From: Desulfobacterales bacterium
Lineage (GTDB): Bacteria > Desulfobacterota > Desulfobacteria > Desulfobacterales > Desulfosalsimonadaceae
Reading direction: 5' to 3'
Length of the DNA: 10,862 nt
NCBI GenBank assembly: GCA_018399455.1
Contig: JAGYOT010000024.1
Coordinates: 1-10,862, forward strand
Shown: piece after piece, positions 8,908-10,862 of the stretch
How the letters are laid out: each line of letters begins with the position of its first letter
How positions within the stretch are numbered: position 1 is the first letter of the stretch
Notes under the pieces: generated by a model
What the model was told of the DNA's origin: nothing
Database searches by the model: none
What the model saw: only the letters and a program-made list of their open reading frames with translations
Position numbers and translations under genes: made by a program

Positions 8908-8923
8908 GTATACTTCTGTATAC
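8908..8923. promoter_or_regulatory. Candidate operator GTATAC-TTCT-GTATAC in front of icmF
   Basis: Two identical hexamers, each itself a palindrome, stand with centres exactly 10 bp apart, so one repressor dimer (or two) could bind one face of the helix. The site begins 15 bp before the icmF start codon and covers the -10 box of the best candidate promoter, the classical place for a repressor site. The layout would suit a TetR-family acyl-CoA-responsive regulator, but no regulator gene is in the window and I do not recognise the motif, so the regulator is unknown. Confidence 0.45.
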
Positions 8924-8946
8924 CGCCCGTTATCCGGCCTTGTGAA
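8917..8946 (-). promoter_or_regulatory. Candidate sigma-70-type promoter of the icmF cluster
   Basis: On the minus strand TTCACA (8946-8941, five of six matches to TTGACA) is followed after 18 bp by TATACA (8922-8917, four of six matches to TATAAT). Transcription would begin near 8910, giving a leader of about 17-20 nt that still contains the AAAGGAG ribosome-binding site of icmF. The -10 box lies inside the GTATAC inverted repeat. Judged by eye from consensus only. Confidence 0.4.
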
Positions 8947-9218
8947 AGCTTTGCAGGCAGTTGCCGAAAAGCCGTGACTCCTTTAGGGCGCGCGCAAGAA
9001 TCTAATTATCGTTAACTGGAGTTTTGGGTAATATTGGTTCATTTGTGTGTTTTTTGGGAAATGGCATCACCAGATTGAAGGCTTCTCAAAGACTTGACGG
9101 CTTTACAAGAGGAACAGTACCTCACGTTGCGCCTCAACCCCCGTCATTTCAGATACGCTTCGGTACTCTGTATTTGCAGGGACATATTGTGCCTTATTTT
9201 TCCTGATCACGATAAAAT

Positions 9219-9248
9219 AATATGAACAAAAAAAATTTTGTTTGTCAA
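9219..9248 (-). promoter_or_regulatory. Second, distal candidate promoter reading toward icmF
   Basis: A perfect TTGACA (minus strand, 9248-9243) stands 18 bp before CATATT (9224-9219). The alternative -10 TATTAT would need a 20-bp spacer. It lies in the AT-rich island. A transcript from here would carry a leader of about 320 nt before icmF. The -35 box is good and the -10 box mediocre, so this is a moderate guess. Confidence 0.35.
9225..9242. repeat. AT-rich inverted repeat AACAAAA-AAAA-TTTTGTT
   Basis: Perfect 7-bp arms around four A residues fill the spacer of the distal candidate promoter. It may be a protein-binding site, or simply low-complexity AT sequence; the A and T runs make chance pairing easy. 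It is not a plausible terminator because the stem has only one G-C pair. Confidence 0.3.
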
Positions 9249-9287
9249 CAGAAACAATCAAATGCGGAATAATATTTATTTTAAATC

Positions 9288-9302
9288 TTGAACATTGTTC
9301 AA
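9288..9302. promoter_or_regulatory. Perfect palindrome TTGAACA-T-TGTTCAA, candidate regulator site
   Basis: Seven-base arms mirror exactly around one base. It lies about 40 bp upstream of the TTGACA box of the distal minus-strand promoter, near position -83 of its presumed start, where an activator could act. On the plus strand it is followed directly by AAAAAAGGAGG, but no start codon stands at a usable distance, so no gene is called there. The binding protein is unknown. Confidence 0.35.
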
Positions 9303-9335
9303 AAAAGGAGGATTCTTTCTACACGCAAGATCCCA

Positions 9336-9367
9336 CGGCTCATTTAAGCGAGTCGTAAAATGAGCTG
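9336..9367. repeat. Inverted repeat / hairpin beyond the DUF2156 gene
   Basis: GCTCATTT (9338-9345) and AAATGAGC (9358-9365) pair perfectly, and the stem can grow to 10 bp with one G-T wobble; the loop is 12 nt. It starts about 50 nt after the stop of the DUF2156 gene. No U tract follows on either strand, so it is not a standard intrinsic terminator. It could protect or process a transcript end, or be one copy of a dispersed intergenic repeat. Confidence 0.4.
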
Positions 9368-9417
9368 AGAGGCCTGAGCAAGAAAGCAAGGCGGGCATTG
9401 GGCTTAGACAGGCGGTT

Positions 9418-10275
9418 TTAGCTGGCTTTGATCCGGTATTTGATAAGCAGGCGGTCCGGCTGGTAGGAGCGTTTCGTTTTCCTGAAGTTGGGTTTGCCCA
9501 GATCCTGTTCAAAGTTGTAGAATCGGAACCGGTCTCCCTGCGCATTGGCGAAATGATGGAACATGTAGGGGAAGATGCCTTTTATTTGCCGGTTTGCCTT
9601 GGCAAAATGAATGGTGCACATCCCCGGGGTGTTTTCCCCGGCGAGCAAAAAGCCTTCCGGCGCGCCATGCACATAATAACAAAACCCGAACAGATTTAGC
9701 TCATGACTGAGCGAAAGAGCCTCAAGGGCAGGACAATAATCCGTTGCTGAAATGCTTTTTCCCGTATGGCGCTGCCAGCGGTTGAGTACCGATTCCGCAT
9801 CTTTTTTCATCCCCGGACGGTAAGGGCGGTAATCCGGGGTGCAGGCGGCCAGAAACTGTTTTACCAGATTGCGTTTTTTGGCCAGTTTCCGGCCTTTATA
9901 ATATTTGAAAGTCTCCGCCCGGTAGACATAGTCGGCGTCTGCCAGCTGATAGTCCGGAACGAACCGTTCCGGATCAAAATGCTTAAGATCCCTGTGCGGG
10001 ATGGGGAAAAAACAGTCATGTCCCTCAATCAGCCGGCAAAGGTACTCAGGTGGGGCTTCGCCCGGATCAAAAAGGGGCAGGAAGCAACTTTTTCCGTCGT
10101 AGGTTGTTCCGCTCAGACCGACAGGCCCGCTGCCGTTTAAGAAAAGGACGTAGTCATGGACTTGCCGAAAAAGAAAAAGGTTGGCAAATTCATATTCTGA
10201 AAGTCCGTTGCCGAGTTTTTTCAATGGTGCTGACAGCAGCCCGGCATGTTCCAGGCTTAAGGGTTCCGTTTTCAT
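9418..10275 (-). CDS. DUF2156 domain protein (LPG synthetase C-terminal-like acyltransferase fold)
   Basis: This 285-residue soluble protein resembles the stand-alone DUF2156 / PF09924 family, whose fold is related to GNAT acyltransferases and to the catalytic part of lysyl-phosphatidylglycerol synthase. Characteristic segments are DADYVYRAETFKYYKGRKL at 113-131, KKRNLVKQF at 133-141, and the C-terminal run FYNFEQDLGKPNFRKTK at 252-268 followed by YQPDRLLIKYR. No signal peptide or membrane segment is visible, unlike full-length MprF proteins. The start is the only one available: an in-frame stop lies a short way upstream with no other ATG, GTG or TTG between. The ribosome-binding site is poor (GGAAA, rather far away), so expression may depend on the gene 31 bp upstream. 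Substrate and physiological role are unknown, and nothing ties it to the acyl-CoA cluster except the shared strand. Confidence 0.85.
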   Translation of the reverse strand: MKTEPLSLEHAGLLSAPLKKLGNGLSEYEFANLFLFRQVHDYVLFLNGSGPVGLSGTTYDGKSCFLPLFDPGEAPPEYLCRLIEGHDCFFPIPHRDLKHFDPERFVPDYQLADADYVYRAETFKYYKGRKLAKKRNLVKQFLAACTPDYRPYRPGMKKDAESVLNRWQRHTGKSISATDYCPALEALSLSHELNLFGFCYYVHGAPEGFLLAGENTPGMCTIHFAKANRQIKGIFPYMFHHFANAQGDRFRFYNFEQDLGKPNFRKTKRSYQPDRLLIKYRIKAS

Positions 10276-10306
10276 TGAAGCGTTTTTCCATAGACTGTAG
10301 CCCTGT

Positions 10307-10862
10307 TCAGGATGTCCGGATCACCCGTACTCCCGGCCTGGGGCCGTCGACCGGCGGGCCGGCAAAACATTGCGCCTTGAGCATCCAATCCCGGGCGACA
10401 CTGCCAACCACGTTGAGATTCGTGTCATCAACATGACGACGCTGGACCACCACCAGGCAGAAGTCTTGAGCCGGCCCTTCGATCCGGTTTTCGGTATCCG
10501 CCGGACCCCAGTTCCAGGTATCGCCGGAAGGGGCGGAGAGCTTGACCCGAACCTGGGTTTGCGGGACTTCCAGACCTCTGTTCATGTATGTCCATCCAAA
10601 GGTTTTGACTCCCAGGTAGGCAATATTGCGGAGTCGGTTGCTCCCGATGCGCCGGATCCGAAGCGTGTCAAAAATATCCTGCCCGTGAGCCCAGGTTTCC
10701 ATCAATCGGGCGGTTGTAAAGGAAAGAGCGCTCATGGGCGGCCCATACCAGGGCAGTCGGTCCTTCCGGTCACATTTGGGAAGCGCCTCAAGCATGATCC
10801 GCCGCTGACGCCCCCACCAATCCATAAGTTGCCGGGGCGGCATCTCAAGTGCCATGGTCTCA
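10307..10862 (-). CDS. DinB-like metal-binding protein, TIGR03084 / maleylpyruvate isomerase type, N-terminus outside window
   Basis: The visible 184 or so residues match the C-terminal two thirds of TIGR03084-family proteins (whole proteins about 260 residues). Seen are WYGPPMSALSF, then ETWAHGQDI, then the C-terminal domain segments APSGDTWNWGP and VVQRRHVDDTNL, and a final FAGPPVDGPRPG. In the related mycothiol-dependent maleylpyruvate isomerase, metal is held by a His near the N-terminus and by Glu and His spaced as in ExxxH; ETWAH supplies the latter two. The first His would lie beyond the window edge. The reading frame stays open to the edge, upstream of the internal ATG at 10855, and the family needs that missing part, so ATG 10855 is not the real start. 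The family is best known from actinobacteria. If the host lacks mycothiol, as suspected, another thiol or another reaction is implied. The function is unproven. Confidence 0.82.
   Translation of the reverse strand, partial: ETMALEMPPRQLMDWWGRQRRIMLEALPKCDRKDRLPWYGPPMSALSFTTARLMETWAHGQDIFDTLRIRRIGSNRLRNIAYLGVKTFGWTYMNRGLEVPQTQVRVKLSAPSGDTWNWGPADTENRIEGPAQDFCLVVVQRRHVDDTNLNVVGSVARDWMLKAQCFAGPPVDGPRPGVRVIRTS

Larger units (their letters stand above)
8894..9417. other. Non-coding regulatory stretch upstream of icmF
   Basis: I see no convincing gene in these 524 bp on either strand. The short open frames here look like chance: they lack a good ribosome-binding site or recognisable protein, and one runs into the neighbouring DUF2156 gene. 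From icmF outward, the stretch holds a candidate promoter with an overlapping inverted repeat (8908-8946), about 240 bp of featureless sequence including GCGCGCGC near 8988-8995, and an AT-rich island (about 9190-9300) with a second candidate minus-strand promoter and two palindromes. Last comes a GC-poorer hairpin sequence (9336-9367) just beyond the end of the DUF2156 gene. No cobalamin riboswitch core was recognised. Confidence 0.6.

Noticed and set aside
9081..9185. In-frame TGA after 13 codons, read as selenocysteine in a longer minus-strand frame with a CSSC motif
   Set aside because: The extended product would be only about 48 residues, matches no selenoprotein family I know, and no convincing SECIS-like hairpin follows the TGA.
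9024..9206. Plus-strand 60-codon open frame in the icmF upstream region
   Set aside because: No ribosome-binding site, no recognisable protein, and it overlaps candidate control sequences.
8894..9212. Cobalamin riboswitch upstream of the B12-dependent mutase gene
   Set aside because: I could not find the conserved B12 box or the surrounding core helices in the leader. B12-using enzymes are also less commonly riboswitch-controlled than B12 synthesis and uptake genes. A covariance-model search would settle it.
9305..9310. AAGGAGG-like sequence on the plus strand
   Set aside because: No ATG, GTG or TTG at a usable distance with a following open frame.
9276..9545. Minus-strand 89-codon open frame
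   Set aside because: It overlaps the conserved C-terminal part of the DUF2156 gene in another frame and runs into palindromic non-coding DNA.

Overview
The window is bacterial and moderately GC-rich, with every supported gene on the minus strand. Read in the direction of transcription, from high to low coordinates, it has three parts. (1) At 10862-9418 are two genes of uncertain role: the C-terminal part of a DinB-like metal-binding protein of the TIGR03084 / maleylpyruvate-isomerase type, and a complete DUF2156 (lysyl-phosphatidylglycerol-synthetase C-terminal domain-like) protein. (2) At 9417-8894 is a non-coding stretch of about 0.5 kb with an AT-rich island, palindromes and two candidate minus-strand promoters. 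(3) At 8893-1 is a six-gene acyl-CoA cluster: a fused isobutyryl-CoA mutase (icmF), a thiolase, 3-hydroxybutyryl-CoA dehydrogenase (hbd), acyl-CoA dehydrogenase, a crotonase-fold protein, and a medium-chain-type acyl-CoA synthetase cut by the window edge.

The first five genes of the cluster are separated by only 40, 57, 17 and 14 bp and are probably one transcript. The last is 159 bp further on and may have its own control. Together they suggest breakdown of isobutyrate or butyrate. The synthetase would make the CoA ester and IcmF would interconvert isobutyryl-CoA and n-butyryl-CoA. The dehydrogenase would give crotonyl-CoA, a hydratase would give 3-hydroxybutyryl-CoA, Hbd would give acetoacetyl-CoA, and the thiolase would release two acetyl-CoA. 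The weak link is the hydratase. The only crotonase-fold gene here resembles ECHDC3 and aligns with Gly and Ala where active enoyl-CoA hydratases have their two catalytic Glu residues, so it may do something else. No electron-transfer flavoprotein genes are visible.

The mix of genes (IcmF with a short-chain beta-oxidation set, a MACS-type ligase, and DUF2156 and TIGR03084 proteins) resembles strictly anaerobic, fatty-acid-oxidising Desulfobacterota such as Desulfobacterales. This is an impression from protein flavour, not from a marker gene. The most interesting points are the divergent crotonase inside an otherwise complete pathway, and a GTATAC-TTCT-GTATAC inverted repeat lying over the -10 of the best candidate promoter of icmF, as expected for an operator. 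I found no mobile element, CRISPR array, tRNA or rRNA.
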